64,000 bases of DNA from Paraburkholderia lacunae (GTDB lineage Bacteria > Pseudomonadota > Gammaproteobacteria > Burkholderiales > Burkholderiaceae): NCBI RefSeq assembly GCF_003353175.1, contig NZ_QHKS01000006.1:296966-360965 (forward strand). Direction: 5' to 3'. The position numbers and the translations under genes were made by a program. How positions within the stretch are numbered: position 1 is the first letter of the stretch; every line of letters begins with the position of its first letter. Positions 25,164-34,096 of the stretch are shown here, piece after piece. Below the pieces are notes generated by a model that worked only from the letters and a program-made list of their open reading frames with translations, made no database searches and had not been told where the DNA came from.

Positions 25164-26567
25164 TCAGATCGTTCCGAACAGCGCGCGCGGACGGTCCTTG
25201 AGCGTTCCCGTCAACAGCCGTAGCGCGCTCACCAGTTGATCGCGGCTCGTCGCGCACGCGAGGTTGATCCGCACGCCGTGTTCGATTTCGGAACGGTCGA
25301 CGGCAAACGCCGACGACGGCATCACCACCACGCCGCGCGCCTTCGCATTCGCGGCGAAATCATCCGCACGCCACGGCGGCGGCAACTTGAGCCAGACAAA
25401 CATGCACGCCGGATCGGTTTGCAGCAGCTCCTGCGGCAGCAGCTCGCGCGCGAGATCCTGGCGCGCGCGAATTTCGGCGAGTTGCGCGTCCATGATGTGG
25501 CGCGCGGTGCCGTCCTCGATCCAGATCGACGCGATCAGCATGGACATCGGCGCGGGCATCCATGCGGTGGTGCGCACCGCCTCCGCGCAGAGCGCGGAAC
25601 TGTCTGGCGGGCTGAGCAGATAGCCGAGCCGCAGCCCAGGCGCGAGGATCTTCGAGGTTGCGCCGATATGAAACGTCAGCTCAGGGCAAAGACTCGCGAT
25701 GGTCGGCAAGCGCTGCGATACCAGCGGCCCATAGACGTCGTCCTCGATGATCGCCACGCCGTGCCGTCGGGCAATGTCGACGAGCGCCATGCGGCGCTCG
25801 AGGCTCATCGTCGTGACAGTCGGGTTCTGCAGATTGGGCACCGTGAAGATGGCCTTTACCGGCATACGCCGGCAGGCGGCTTCGACCGCATCGGTCAGCA
25901 GGCCATCGCGGTCGCTCGGAATGCCGACGATTTCGAACTGGAAAACCGGCGCGAGCGCCTTCAGGCCGTAGTAGGTGAGTTGATCGGCGAGGATCACGCC
26001 GTCCGTGCCGATCAGGCTGTTCAGCACGGCGTACAGGCCGTGCTGCGCACCGCTTGTCACGACCACGTGATCGGGTGCGGGCGTAAAGCCCGGCGCGGCG
26101 ATCCAGCGAGCGCCGGCGGCGCGCGCCCATGTCGGCCCTTGTGGCGGCTGGTATTCCTGCAGTTGCGGGTAGCGCGGATCCTGCGGCAACTCCGCGAGCG
26201 TGCGCGCGAGGCAGGTGAGAAATTCGCCGGTGGCCGGCCGGTTGACGGTCAGATCGATCGCCGCGTTGTTCAGCGCCCGCGCGGGCTCGACGCTCGGCAT
26301 CGCGCCGCCGGTGACGAGCGAGCCGCGCCGTTTGCTGCCGATCACCAGCCCGCGCAGCTGCAATTCCTTGTAGGCGCGCGACACCGTCGACACGTTGATG
26401 CCCAGCTCAGTCGCGAGTTGCCGCTGCGGCGGCAGACGGCTGCCGGGCGGATAAATGCCGCTGCGAATCTCGTTCTCGATCGAGCTGGACACCTCGACAT
26501 ACGTGGAGCGCTTCGCTCGCGCCGGCGCACCGTTGGCGCGTTGCGCCGCGTCTTTGCCAGAAGCCAT
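25164..26567 (-). CDS. MocR-type regulator (GntR HTH fused to aminotransferase domain)
   Basis: A 467-residue MocR/GabR-type protein. The N-terminal winged HTH spans about residues 22-90 (LPPQRQLATELGINVSTVSRAYKEL), and the rest is a fold-type I aminotransferase domain with the PLP-lysine motif GATSKILAPGLRLGYL. Such proteins bind PLP or PLP-amino acid adducts and regulate nearby genes. It is divergent from the FAD amino-acid dehydrogenase at 27003, with about 435 bases of repeat-containing sequence between them, so it probably controls that gene and the binding protein downstream. Confidence 0.94.
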   Translation of the reverse strand: MASGKDAAQRANGAPARAKRSTYVEVSSSIENEIRSGIYPPGSRLPPQRQLATELGINVSTVSRAYKELQLRGLVIGSKRRGSLVTGGAMPSVEPARALNNAAIDLTVNRPATGEFLTCLARTLAELPQDPRYPQLQEYQPPQGPTWARAAGARWIAAPGFTPAPDHVVVTSGAQHGLYAVLNSLIGTDGVILADQLTYYGLKALAPVFQFEIVGIPSDRDGLLTDAVEAACRRMPVKAIFTVPNLQNPTVTTMSLERRMALVDIARRHGVAIIEDDVYGPLVSQRLPTIASLCPELTFHIGATSKILAPGLRLGYLLSPPDSSALCAEAVRTTAWMPAPMSMLIASIWIEDGTARHIMDAQLAEIRARQDLARELLPQELLQTDPACMFVWLKLPPPWRADDFAANAKARGVVVMPSSAFAVDRSEIEHGVRINLACATSRDQLVSALRLLTGTLKDRPRALFGTI

Positions 26568-27002
26568 GAGTCAGATGTCTCCATACAAAATCGTCTTTGT
26601 CCGCAGTTTTGCGGATGTGTGCCGATTCTATACCACACAAGCCCGACTGCAAGCCTCAACCGATGGGGCGTCCGGCAGACAGCGGCGCCGCCGCGACACG
26701 CCGCAAGGACCGCGCCAATCACCATCCAGGGAAAATGCCAGGGCCACACAAGACTCGTTTTAATTGCACACAAAAAAATATTGTGTGATTCTATGTGTCA
26801 GAGTTTGTCCGCAGAGTTGGTCCGCGGAGTTGGTCCGATTAGGGTGCTTTGAGGCATCGCCAGGGCGTGTCCTGGCACTGTCAGCTGGAGTTTTTCCCAT
26901 GAGCATTGTGCCGTTCGCCGTACCCGAGGCCGCCCCGAAACCCGGCGCCGTCAGCGGATCTCTGTCGCGGATCGGCGCATCAGCGTTGGACGGGTGCAAG
27001 TA
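26568..27002. promoter_or_regulatory. Divergent regulatory region between MocR regulator and dehydrogenase
   Basis: This 435-base region holds repeat structures expected of a regulator-binding site. CACACAA (26767-26773) pairs with TTGTGTG (26781-26787) across an A-rich spacer. GATTCTAT occurs near 26625 and 26787, and a 13-base unit (TCCGCRGAGTTGG) is repeated head to tail at 26808-26833. MocR proteins typically bind paired direct or inverted repeats near their own promoter. No gene is supported here. Confidence 0.55.
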
Positions 27003-28232
27003 ATGCCGGATATCGCCATCGTCGGAGCGGGATTCATCGGCCTCGCGAGCGCCGCGGCGCTGATGCGCGACGGTCATCGCGTCACGCTGTTCGATCCGTC
27101 CGGCGTGGGGCAGGGCGCGTCGTTCGGCAATGCCGGGACCTTCGCGCACTACGCGTGCATCCCGGTCAACAACCCGTCCGTGTTCCGCGATCTGCCGCGC
27201 TTCCTGTTGTCGAAGAACAGTCCGTTCAGGCTGCGTTGGCAGTATCTGCCGCATCTGGCGCCGTGGCTCGTGCGCTTCATGGTGAGTTCGCTGCCGCGCC
27301 GCTATGAAGCGAGCGCCGGCGCACTCGCCGCGTTGCTCGCGCTTGCGCAGGAGGGCTACGCGCCGCTGCTGGCGGATCCGGAACTCGCGCGTTTCGTCCG
27401 GCCGCGCGAGTGTCTTTATCTGTATTCGAATGCGGCTTCGTTCGACGCCGCGGGTGCCGCGCTCGATCTGCGCCGCCAGCTCGGCGTGGCGTTCGACGTG
27501 CTTGCCGGCGCGGACATCCGCGGGCTCGAGCCGTCGCTGGCGCCCATTTTCGAGCGCGGCGTGCTGTTCAGCGACAGCTGGCATTTTTCCGATCCGCGGG
27601 GCTTTTTGCAGGCGCTTTATGAGCGGCTTGCCGCGCAAGGGCTGGCGTTGGATCACTCGGCGGTCAGCGTGGTGCAGCCGTCGGCCGATGGCGTGAGACT
27701 GAAGGTCAACGGCGCCGCGCGGCCCTTCAGCCACGTCGTGATCGCGACCGGCGCGCACTCCGCGCAGTTCGCCAGACAATGCGGCGACGTAGTGCCGCTC
27801 GATACCGAGCGCGGTTATCACGTGCGCTATCCAGGCGCGCAGCAGCTGATTTCACGGCCGGTCGGCTGGGCCGAGCGCGGCTTTTACATGACGCCGATGA
27901 GCGACGGCATTCGGGTCGCGGGCACCGTCGAACTCGGCGGCTTCAGCGACACGCGTAATCGCTCGCTGCTCGACCTGCTGACGTTCTCGTCGAAGCGCGC
28001 GTTGCCCGCGCTCGATACGCCCGACAGCAGTTGGCTCGGTTTTCGGCCGACCTTGCCGGACGGCTTGCCGGTGCTCGGACGTTCGCGTGCAAGCGACCGT
28101 GTGATCTACGCATTCGGCCACCAGCATCTTGGCTTGACGCTGGCTGGCGTGAGCGGGCGTATCGTCGCCGATCTGATTGCGCGGCGTGAGCCCCCACTCG
28201 ATCTCGCGCCGTACGCGGCCACACGTTTCTAG
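27003..28232 (+). CDS. FAD-dependent amino-acid dehydrogenase (DadA/glycine oxidase type)
   Basis: A 409-residue DAO-family flavoprotein that would oxidise a D-amino acid or imino acid. The Rossmann motif IVGAGFIGLASAAAL lies at the N-terminus, and the C-terminal FGHQHLGLTLAGVSGRIVADL binds FAD as in DadA. The ATG at 27003 is used; the frame opens at GTG 26994. A substrate-binding protein for a branched-chain-type ABC importer follows 129 bases later, suggesting uptake and oxidation of the same amino acid, under the divergent MocR. Confidence 0.9.
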   Translation: MPDIAIVGAGFIGLASAAALMRDGHRVTLFDPSGVGQGASFGNAGTFAHYACIPVNNPSVFRDLPRFLLSKNSPFRLRWQYLPHLAPWLVRFMVSSLPRRYEASAGALAALLALAQEGYAPLLADPELARFVRPRECLYLYSNAASFDAAGAALDLRRQLGVAFDVLAGADIRGLEPSLAPIFERGVLFSDSWHFSDPRGFLQALYERLAAQGLALDHSAVSVVQPSADGVRLKVNGAARPFSHVVIATGAHSAQFARQCGDVVPLDTERGYHVRYPGAQQLISRPVGWAERGFYMTPMSDGIRVAGTVELGGFSDTRNRSLLDLLTFSSKRALPALDTPDSSWLGFRPTLPDGLPVLGRSRASDRVIYAFGHQHLGLTLAGVSGRIVADLIARREPPLDLAPYAATRF

Positions 28233-28361
28233 ATTTCGCGGAGGGATTCGCAGCATAGGTTCAAATTTCACAGCGGGCATCGCAGGACGGTTTCGACGCG
28301 TCGCGCATCGAACCGGTCGATCACCACAACGCGCGACGTGACATCTCGCAAGGAGCGCATC

Positions 28362-29513
28362 ATGAATCGCCGCTATTGGCTTTTGACACTGGCCGTCTGC
28401 GCACTCGGCACGCACGTGCCGATTTCGTGGGCTGCCGATCCGGAAGTCGTCAAGATTGGTTTTGTCGGACCGTTGACCGGCCCGGTTGCCCGGGTCGGCA
28501 AGGATTTGCAGTACGGTGCGCAACTGGCGCTCGACGAAGAGAACGCCAGGCATCCCACGATCGGCGGCAAGCCGGTCAAGTTCGTGCTCGACGTTCAGGA
28601 TGACCAGGCGGATCCGCGCGTGGCGATTCAGGTCGCGCAGAAACTGGTGGATGACGGCGTGGTCGGCGTGATCGGCCACTACAACTCGGGGTGCAGCATT
28701 CCGGCCTCGACGGTCTACCATCAGGCGAACGTTGCGATGATTACGCCGGGTTCGACTAATCCGCAGCTGACGAAGCAGGGTTACAAGAACGTGTTTCGCA
28801 CGATGGGGCATGACGGCATCGGCGGCGTGGTGGCAGGGCACTTCGTGGTCGAGCAGATGAAGGCGAAGCGCATCGGCATCATCGACGATCGCACGGCATT
28901 CGGGCAAGGACTCGCGGACGCCTTCGAGAAAGGCGCGAAAGAAGCGAACGGCAACATCGTGGACCGCGAATTCACCAACGACAAAGCGGTCGATTTCCGC
29001 GCGATCCTGACGACGCTCAAGAGCAAGAACGTCGATCTGATTTTCTTCGGCGGCCTGGATGAACAGGGCGCGATGCTCGTCAAGCAGATGCGCTCGCTCG
29101 GCATGCCCGCGCAGTTGTTCGGCGCGGGTGCGTTGAAGAGCAATGCTTTCCTGCAGATTTCCGGCACGGCGGGAGACGGTACGCAGGATCTGGAGCCGGG
29201 TCCGGCGCTGGACAAGCTGCCGGCCGCGCAGGAGTTCGGCAAGCGCTACAAGGCGCGCTTCAATCAGGATGTCGAACTGTACGCGCCGTTTGCGTATGAC
29301 GCCGCGCTCGCGATGATCAAGGCGGTTCACGGCGCCGATTCGCTCGACCGCGCGAAGATCGTCGATAACCTGTCGAAGGTCAGCGTGACGGGCGTGACGG
29401 GCAAGATCACATTCGATCCGTACGGAGACCTGATCAAGCCGCCTTACACGCTGTTCCAGGTCCAGCAGGGACAATGGAAGAGCGTGAAGACGGTGGGCGG
29501 CAGCGGCGTCTAG
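28362..29513 (+). CDS. Branched-chain amino acid ABC transporter substrate-binding protein
   Basis: A 383-residue periplasmic LivK-type binding protein. A Sec signal peptide occupies residues 1-24 (ending SWAADPE). The family pattern KIGFVGPLTGPVARVGKDLQ, GHYNSGCSIPASTVY, TPGSTNPQLTKQGYKNVFRT and the C-terminal AYDAALAMIKAV are all present. AAGGAGCG precedes the start. No permease or ATPase genes follow, so it must work with a transporter encoded elsewhere or with an orphan role. Confidence 0.94.
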   Translation: MNRRYWLLTLAVCALGTHVPISWAADPEVVKIGFVGPLTGPVARVGKDLQYGAQLALDEENARHPTIGGKPVKFVLDVQDDQADPRVAIQVAQKLVDDGVVGVIGHYNSGCSIPASTVYHQANVAMITPGSTNPQLTKQGYKNVFRTMGHDGIGGVVAGHFVVEQMKAKRIGIIDDRTAFGQGLADAFEKGAKEANGNIVDREFTNDKAVDFRAILTTLKSKNVDLIFFGGLDEQGAMLVKQMRSLGMPAQLFGAGALKSNAFLQISGTAGDGTQDLEPGPALDKLPAAQEFGKRYKARFNQDVELYAPFAYDAALAMIKAVHGADSLDRAKIVDNLSKVSVTGVTGKITFDPYGDLIKPPYTLFQVQQGQWKSVKTVGGSGV

Positions 29514-29529
29514 TGTCGCGCGTGTTAAA

Positions 29530-29706
29530 CCGTGCGGCGGGCGGCGGCGCATCCACGGCGTATTTGCCGCTGAGCACGCCGCGCGCCAGCGGGCTGTACG
29601 ACACGCCCAGACCGTAGTGATGCGCCGCCGCCGGCAATTGCTCGACCTTCGCCGCGCGGTCGACGAGGTTATACAGCGGCTCGCTGGCGACCGGCCGGTC
29701 GCCTGA
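29530..29706 (-). pseudogene. Aldo/keto reductase fragment
   Basis: About 58 residues on the minus strand (RPVASEPLYNLVDRAAKVEQ, then YGLGVSYSPLARGVLSGKY) match the middle of aldo/keto reductases of the YghZ/K+-channel beta type, just after the strand carrying the substrate loop. The rest of the ~330-residue enzyme is missing on both sides, with no start signal. It is a remnant between the binding-protein gene and the ArsR gene. Confidence 0.75.
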
Positions 29707-29781
29707 GCGCGATTCATGAATAGCGCATGAAAACCTGAACAACACCTTGACAGCGGAAAATCATCGCCTATAGTTCGCCAT

Positions 29782-30117
29782 ATGGTGAAGTCTCCAGTCA
29801 GTCAACTCGATCGTACTTTTTCTGCGCTTGTGGACCCCACACGCAGGGCGATTCTCGCGCGTCTCGAGCGGGAGCCCGGCTTGTCGATCACTGAGATCGC
29901 CCGTCCGCTGCCGCTCAAGCTCCCCGCGGTCATGAAGCACCTCGATGTGCTGAGCGACGCGGGCCTGGTGTCGCGCACCAAGCGTGGACGAACTGTTTCG
30001 GTGGAATTGATCGCCGGCCCGATGGAAGAGGCGATGGCCTGGCTGAAGCGCTACGAGCGGTTCTGGTCCGCGAGCCTCGATCGACTCGCCGGCTTTGTTG
30101 AGGAGGATGACGAATGA
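29782..30117 (+). CDS. ArsR-family winged-helix regulator
   Basis: A 111-residue DNA-binding repressor. DRTFSALVDPTRRAILARL is the usual opening, followed by the recognition helix region SITEIARPLPLKLPAVMKHLDVLSDAGLV. There are no Cys pairs, so it is not a metal sensor. It overlaps the SRPBCC gene by four bases (ATGA), a common ArsR-AHSA1 pairing in proteobacteria where the regulator controls its own operon. Confidence 0.93.
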   Translation: MVKSPVSQLDRTFSALVDPTRRAILARLEREPGLSITEIARPLPLKLPAVMKHLDVLSDAGLVSRTKRGRTVSVELIAGPMEEAMAWLKRYERFWSASLDRLAGFVEEDDE

Positions 30118-30545
30118 TCAAGGAGCAGCCGAGCCTGACCATTGTCCGGCGCATCAAGGCGTCGCCGGCGAAGGTCTACGCAGCATGGACCCAGCCCGAA
30201 CTGATGGTGCGGTGGTGGGGACCTGACGGCGGACCGGTGTTGAGCGCCGAAGCCGACCCGCGCGTCGGCGGCCGCTTCCGCGTCGTGTTTCAGACGCTGG
30301 ACGGCGAAACGCACGATTGCCGCGGGGAATACAGGGAAGTCGAAGCGGACCGCAAGCTCGTCTTCACGTGGGAGTGGGTCACCATGCCCGAGCGCCGGTC
30401 GCTCGTGACGATCCGGCTGCGTCCTGTCGCGGAAGGCACCGAACTCGACTTTACCCATGCCCAGTTCTTCGACGAAGTCGCTCGCGACGCCCACTACGTC
30501 GGCTGGAACGGCGCGCTCGACAAGCTCGAAGCGCTCTTCGCCTGA
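30114..30545 (+). CDS. SRPBCC (AHSA1-like) domain protein
   Basis: A 143-residue START/Bet v1-fold protein of the AHSA1 type. The start TIVRRIKASPAKVYAAWTQPELMVRWWGPDG and the end TLTHAQF-like stretch, then HYVGWNGALDKLEALF, are standard. The fold binds hydrophobic ligands; its role in these ArsR pairs is not known. It is translationally coupled to the ArsR gene and followed 98 bases later by a GST gene, and then DUF899, probably one stress or detoxification operon. Confidence 0.93.
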   Translation: MIKEQPSLTIVRRIKASPAKVYAAWTQPELMVRWWGPDGGPVLSAEADPRVGGRFRVVFQTLDGETHDCRGEYREVEADRKLVFTWEWVTMPERRSLVTIRLRPVAEGTELDFTHAQFFDEVARDAHYVGWNGALDKLEALFA

Positions 30546-30643
30546 CTGGAAGAGACCGGTGATGCAAGCGCATCCCGTGCGGTGCTTCGCGAGGCCGCAA
30601 CAGATGATCTTCAAATCAGATGCAACTCATATAGAGGTCGACG

Positions 30644-31270
30644 ATGAAGCTCTACTACGCTGAAACCCTGGCTCCCCGGAAAGCATGCGCTGTTGCCAAG
30701 TATCTCGGTGTGCCGATGGAGTATGTCTTTGTCGACCTGAAGAAAGGCGAACAGAACGCGCCTGGCTATCTGGCGATCAACCCGAACGGCAAGGTTCCAT
30801 GTCTGGTTGACGGCGACAGGAGCATCTGGGAGGCCGACGCTATCATCTGCCATCTGGCGCAGCGCACGGGTTCAGGTCTCTGGCCGGAAGGCGCGCGCCA
30901 GACCGATGTCGTGCGTTGGCTCAGCTGGAATAGCCAGCATTTTTATCGGCATGGCGGGTCGCTTTACTTCGAATACCTGATCAAGCCGCAGCTCGGGCTC
31001 GGCGACCCTGATCCGTCAGCGGTGGCGCAAGGGCAGGGCATGTTTCGCAAGTTTGCCGGCGTGCTCGATCAGCATCTCAAGGGCCGCAAGTGGCTTGTCG
31101 GCGATGACCTCACGGTGGCCGACTTTTCCGTCGCAGTGACGCTTCCCTACGCGAAACGGGCGGCGATGCCTCTGGACGAGTTTCCGGAGGTCCGGCGCTG
31201 GCACGATCAGCTCAACGCAATCGACGCATGGCGGGAGCCGTTTCCGGCGAGAACGGCGGCAAACGCGTGA
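30644..31270 (+). CDS. Glutathione S-transferase
   Basis: A 208-residue cytosolic GST: thioredoxin-like N-domain (KLYYAETLAPRKACAVAKYLG, then NPNGKVPCLVDGDRSIWEADAI with the cis-Pro and the glutathione-binding Glu-Ala) and helical C-domain (KWLVGDDLTVADFSVAVTLPY with the N-capping box). Ser/Cys at the usual catalytic position is not obvious. Placed between SRPBCC and DUF899 genes. Confidence 0.92.
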   Translation: MKLYYAETLAPRKACAVAKYLGVPMEYVFVDLKKGEQNAPGYLAINPNGKVPCLVDGDRSIWEADAIICHLAQRTGSGLWPEGARQTDVVRWLSWNSQHFYRHGGSLYFEYLIKPQLGLGDPDPSAVAQGQGMFRKFAGVLDQHLKGRKWLVGDDLTVADFSVAVTLPYAKRAAMPLDEFPEVRRWHDQLNAIDAWREPFPARTAANA

Positions 31271-31322
31271 GCTTCCGCCAGGCGGGTCCTAACCCCGCCC
31301 ATACTTCGGAAAGGATTGAAAC

Positions 31323-32111
31323 ATGGAAACGCACAGCGTTGTGTCGCTTGATGAATGGGTCAAGGCGCGGGTCGCATTCCTTGCCAGGGAAAAGGAACTG
31401 ACGCGTCGCAAGGACGCGCTCGCCGCCGAGCGGCGCGAGCTGCCCTGGATGAAAATTGAAAAGGAGTATGTATTCGATGGGCCGGACGGACCGGTTACGC
31501 TGTCGGACCTGTTCGATGGACGCAGCCAGCTCTTCATCAAGCACTTCATGATGGGCCCAGGCGTCGAGCATCAGTGCGTCGGGTGTTCGCTCGAGGTGGA
31601 CCATATCGGTCCGCTGCTGCCGCACCTCGAGAACAACGACGTGAGCTATGTCGCCGTCGCACGGGCGCCGATCGCCGAAATAGAGGCGGTGCGCCAGCGT
31701 ATGGGATGGCGCTTCCGGTGGGTGTCTTCCTCGCGCAGCGACTTCAACTACGACTTCCATGTTTCCTTTACGGCCGAGCAGATCGCTTCAGGCGAAGCGC
31801 TCTATAACTTTCAGCCGGCGCCGGACTGGGCCGCGGGATTGCAGGATCTCTCGGGCGACAGCGTTTTCTTCAGGAACGCAGCGGGCGAGATCTTCCTGAC
31901 CTATTCGACCTTTTGCCGTGGCGGCGAGCAGTTCCTTGGGATTTACGGGCTGCTGGACGTGTTGCCGAAGGGGCGCAACGAGAACGGTCCGTTTCACTCC
32001 CTGGTCGACTGGGCCCGGCCGCACAACATGTATGGCCAGGGCGGAGTAGTCGAAGGCAACGGCCGCTATCAGGCCCCGGCATGCGCCTGCGGCGCTCACG
32101 CTCATACATAG
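31323..32111 (+). CDS. DUF899 thioredoxin-like protein
   Basis: A 262-residue DUF899 protein. Recognisable stretches are the N-terminal helix RKDALAAERRELPWMKIEKEYVFDGPDG, the FIKHFMMGPGVEHQCVGCSLEVDHI strand with a CVGC motif that places a possible redox pair, and the C-terminal RGGEQFLGIYGLLDVLPKGRNENG. The fold is thioredoxin-like but the CxxC lies at an unusual position, and the activity is unknown. The end of the protein is His/Ala rich (ACACGAHAHT). Confidence 0.9.
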   Translation: METHSVVSLDEWVKARVAFLAREKELTRRKDALAAERRELPWMKIEKEYVFDGPDGPVTLSDLFDGRSQLFIKHFMMGPGVEHQCVGCSLEVDHIGPLLPHLENNDVSYVAVARAPIAEIEAVRQRMGWRFRWVSSSRSDFNYDFHVSFTAEQIASGEALYNFQPAPDWAAGLQDLSGDSVFFRNAAGEIFLTYSTFCRGGEQFLGIYGLLDVLPKGRNENGPFHSLVDWARPHNMYGQGGVVEGNGRYQAPACACGAHAHT

Positions 32112-32119
32112 GCTGAGCG

Positions 32120-32452
32120 ATGTGCTGCGCGATTGTTGCACTTGCAATGACCTTGCTGGTCGCCTGGCGAACCAGATTCAGGACGTGGCTGGTTCGCGGC
32201 GCCCGGCTGCGCCGGATAGCGATCGCATTCATCGCGGTTGGCGCCGCCGCTGGCTCCGTATTGGCTGCCAGTCAGTTCGGGAATGCTCCCGGCGGGCAAG
32301 CGGATCCCAGGACGACGCTCGACACAATGCCGGTCTGTGGCCGACTAGCCGCATTGGCCCGGTCGGCCCGGATGGCCGGTGTTTTCGCTTTATCGCGCTC
32401 CGTGGCGTCTCAACGTCGCGGCAAGGACGGGACGTCTGCCGGATCGCCCTGA
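32120..32452 (+). CDS. Possible small membrane-anchored protein
   Basis: A 110-residue frame starting 9 bases after the DUF899 stop, with a hydrophobic N-terminus (MCCAIVALAMTLLVAW), a basic stretch, and a second hydrophobic segment (IAIAFIAVGAAAGSVLAASQ). No family is recognised, and the C-terminal half is low in information, so this may be non-coding. There is no clear Shine-Dalgarno. Nothing else is seen in 32112-32468. Confidence 0.3.
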   Translation: MCCAIVALAMTLLVAWRTRFRTWLVRGARLRRIAIAFIAVGAAAGSVLAASQFGNAPGGQADPRTTLDTMPVCGRLAALARSARMAGVFALSRSVASQRRGKDGTSAGSP

Positions 32453-32468
32453 AGGCGCATGGCGTTGC

Positions 32469-33047
32469 CTACCCCATGGGCCGCACGCCGAACAACCATC
32501 CGTGAAGTAAGAATGCAAACAACGCCCATGCGATCAGTCCGGAGACGATAACCATGCCGTCGCGCGCCACGTTGGCCGGCGGGTAGGTGGTCCCGGCGAG
32601 CAGGTCGCGTCGCCGCGCGGCGATGAAATCGACGATTGCCCAAAGCAGGAACGCGCCGAACAGCACGATGGCCGACAACGTGCCGTTCGCCAGCAAATGC
32701 GCGAAGGCCCACAGCAGCACGCCCAGGACCATCGGATGACCGAGCAGCGTCTTGAAGTGATTGTTCGGGACATGCGCGGCAGGCAGCAGGATGAACGCGA
32801 TGGCGACCAACGGCATCGCCACGGGCCGCGCCCATGTCGGCGGAATCCATACGGACACGGGATGCGCGCGCGCCAGTCCGTAGCCCCAGATGATCAGCAC
32901 GAGCCCGATGCCCGAAGCGATGGAGTAGATGCCCTTCCAGCGCTTCTCGCCGATACGTGCGATCTGCGCGCTGCGCCAGTCGTCGGCGACAATGCGCACC
33001 GAATGCACGCCCAAGAAGATCAGCAATCCCAGGATCAGTATTGTCAT
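32469..33047 (-). CDS. NnrU-family membrane protein
   Basis: A 192-residue inner-membrane protein with six likely helices. The opening ILGLLIFLGVHSVRIVADDWR, the middle WIPPTWARPVAMPLVAIAFILLPAAHVPNNHFKTLLGHPMVLGVLLWAFAHLLANG, and the end HGWLFGVRPM are characteristic of NnrU, a protein linked to nitrite/NO respiration in rhizobia and homologous to a helical part of isoprenoid-desaturase-type proteins. The ATG at 33047 is preferred to 33059 because of its GGAG site. No denitrification genes are nearby. Confidence 0.9.
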   Translation of the reverse strand: MTILILGLLIFLGVHSVRIVADDWRSAQIARIGEKRWKGIYSIASGIGLVLIIWGYGLARAHPVSVWIPPTWARPVAMPLVAIAFILLPAAHVPNNHFKTLLGHPMVLGVLLWAFAHLLANGTLSAIVLFGAFLLWAIVDFIAARRRDLLAGTTYPPANVARDGMVIVSGLIAWALFAFLLHGWLFGVRPMG

Positions 33048-33419
33048 GTCGGGCTCCACCGTGGATCGATTTCAGTTCGGTTTGTCTTGAGCGGGCGGGA
33101 CATCGCCGATCTTCACCGCCGGCCGTGAAGGCTGATCGCGAAGCTACCATACCTGGTAGAAAGCGTAGGTGAAATTTACGCGCAGCGCTCGAACATGATA
33201 GTCGGCGAGGCGTAGCCGCCTGACACGCTATTGTCATGATGCGCCGCCGTACTCGTGTACCGCAGGTGGGTTCCAGTGGCTTTCGAGCGAGGTTTTCAGA
33301 TCGGAGGCGGGCACCTGCGGCGGCTCGAAAGTGGACTGGATCATGTGCATGGAACTGTCCATTTCAACGACGCTTGCACTTTCCTAGAATGGTCGCGCGC
33401 TCAACTACAAGGACTTTGC
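33048..33419. other. Intergenic region before a GST gene, nothing clear
   Basis: No supported gene. A small palindrome (TACCA...TGGTA, about 33147-33160) is the only structure. A GGAGG-like site is not found before the following start. Confidence 0.35.
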
Positions 33420-34043
33420 ATGCTGAAAATACTTGGGAAGGCATCCTCCATCAATGTTCGCAAAGTGCTTTGGACGTGTGCCGAGCTGCAACTTCCTTTC
33501 GAACAGGAGAATTGGGGCGTGGGGTTCAGATCGACCGACACGCCTGAATTTCTTTCCCTGAATCCCAATGGCCTCGTGCCCGTCATCAAGGACGAGGACC
33601 TGGTCCTCTGGGAATCCAACTCGATCATTCGCTACCTTGTGTCCCGCTACGGCGGCGAGCATCTTTATCCGGCCGATCCGCTGGCGCGTGCCCGCGTCGA
33701 TCAGTGGATGGACTGGCAGGCAACGGACCTGAATCGTTCATGGAGCTACGCGTTTCTCGGTCTGGTCAGGAAGTCGCCCGCTCATCAGGATCGCAACGAG
33801 ATCAGTCTGTCGTGCCGGAATTGGTCGAGGCACATGGGCATACTGAATGGGCAGCTTGAGGCGACCGGGGCATTCGTTGCCGGCGAGCGATTTTCGCTCG
33901 CCGACATACCGGTGGGGCTGTCCGTGAACCGTTGGTTCAGCACCCCGTTAGAACGTCCTCATTTCCCGGCGGTGTCCGACTATTTCGAACGCCTGGCGCA
34001 ACGCCCGGGTTTCGCCGCCTATTGCGGGAACGGGCTACCGTAA
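33420..34043 (+). CDS. Glutathione S-transferase
   Basis: A 207-residue [36 protein letters not shown] opens a thioredoxin-like domain, with the Ser-Ile-Asn-Val-Arg segment typical of the beta/theta-like bacterial class, followed by [26 protein letters not shown] and the helical domain ending [19 protein letters not shown]. The start at 33420 is the first residue of the conserved domain; the upstream frame back to 33255 shows no homology. Confidence 0.9.
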   Translation: MLKILGKASSINVRKVLWTCAELQLPFEQENWGVGFRSTDTPEFLSLNPNGLVPVIKDEDLVLWESNSIIRYLVSRYGGEHLYPADPLARARVDQWMDWQATDLNRSWSYAFLGLVRKSPAHQDRNEISLSCRNWSRHMGILNGQLEATGAFVAGERFSLADIPVGLSVNRWFSTPLERPHFPAVSDYFERLAQRPGFAAYCGNGLP

Positions 34044-34096
34044 CCGGCAACGCAAGCTGGCAGTATCGGCAGTGAGCGCGGCATGCGAGCCGGCCG

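Noticed and set aside
27852..29717. 621-codon minus-strand frame
   Set aside because: It runs antisense to the dehydrogenase and binding-protein genes, both of which have clear families and signals. Only the aldo/keto reductase fragment (29530-29706), in a different frame, is real homology there.
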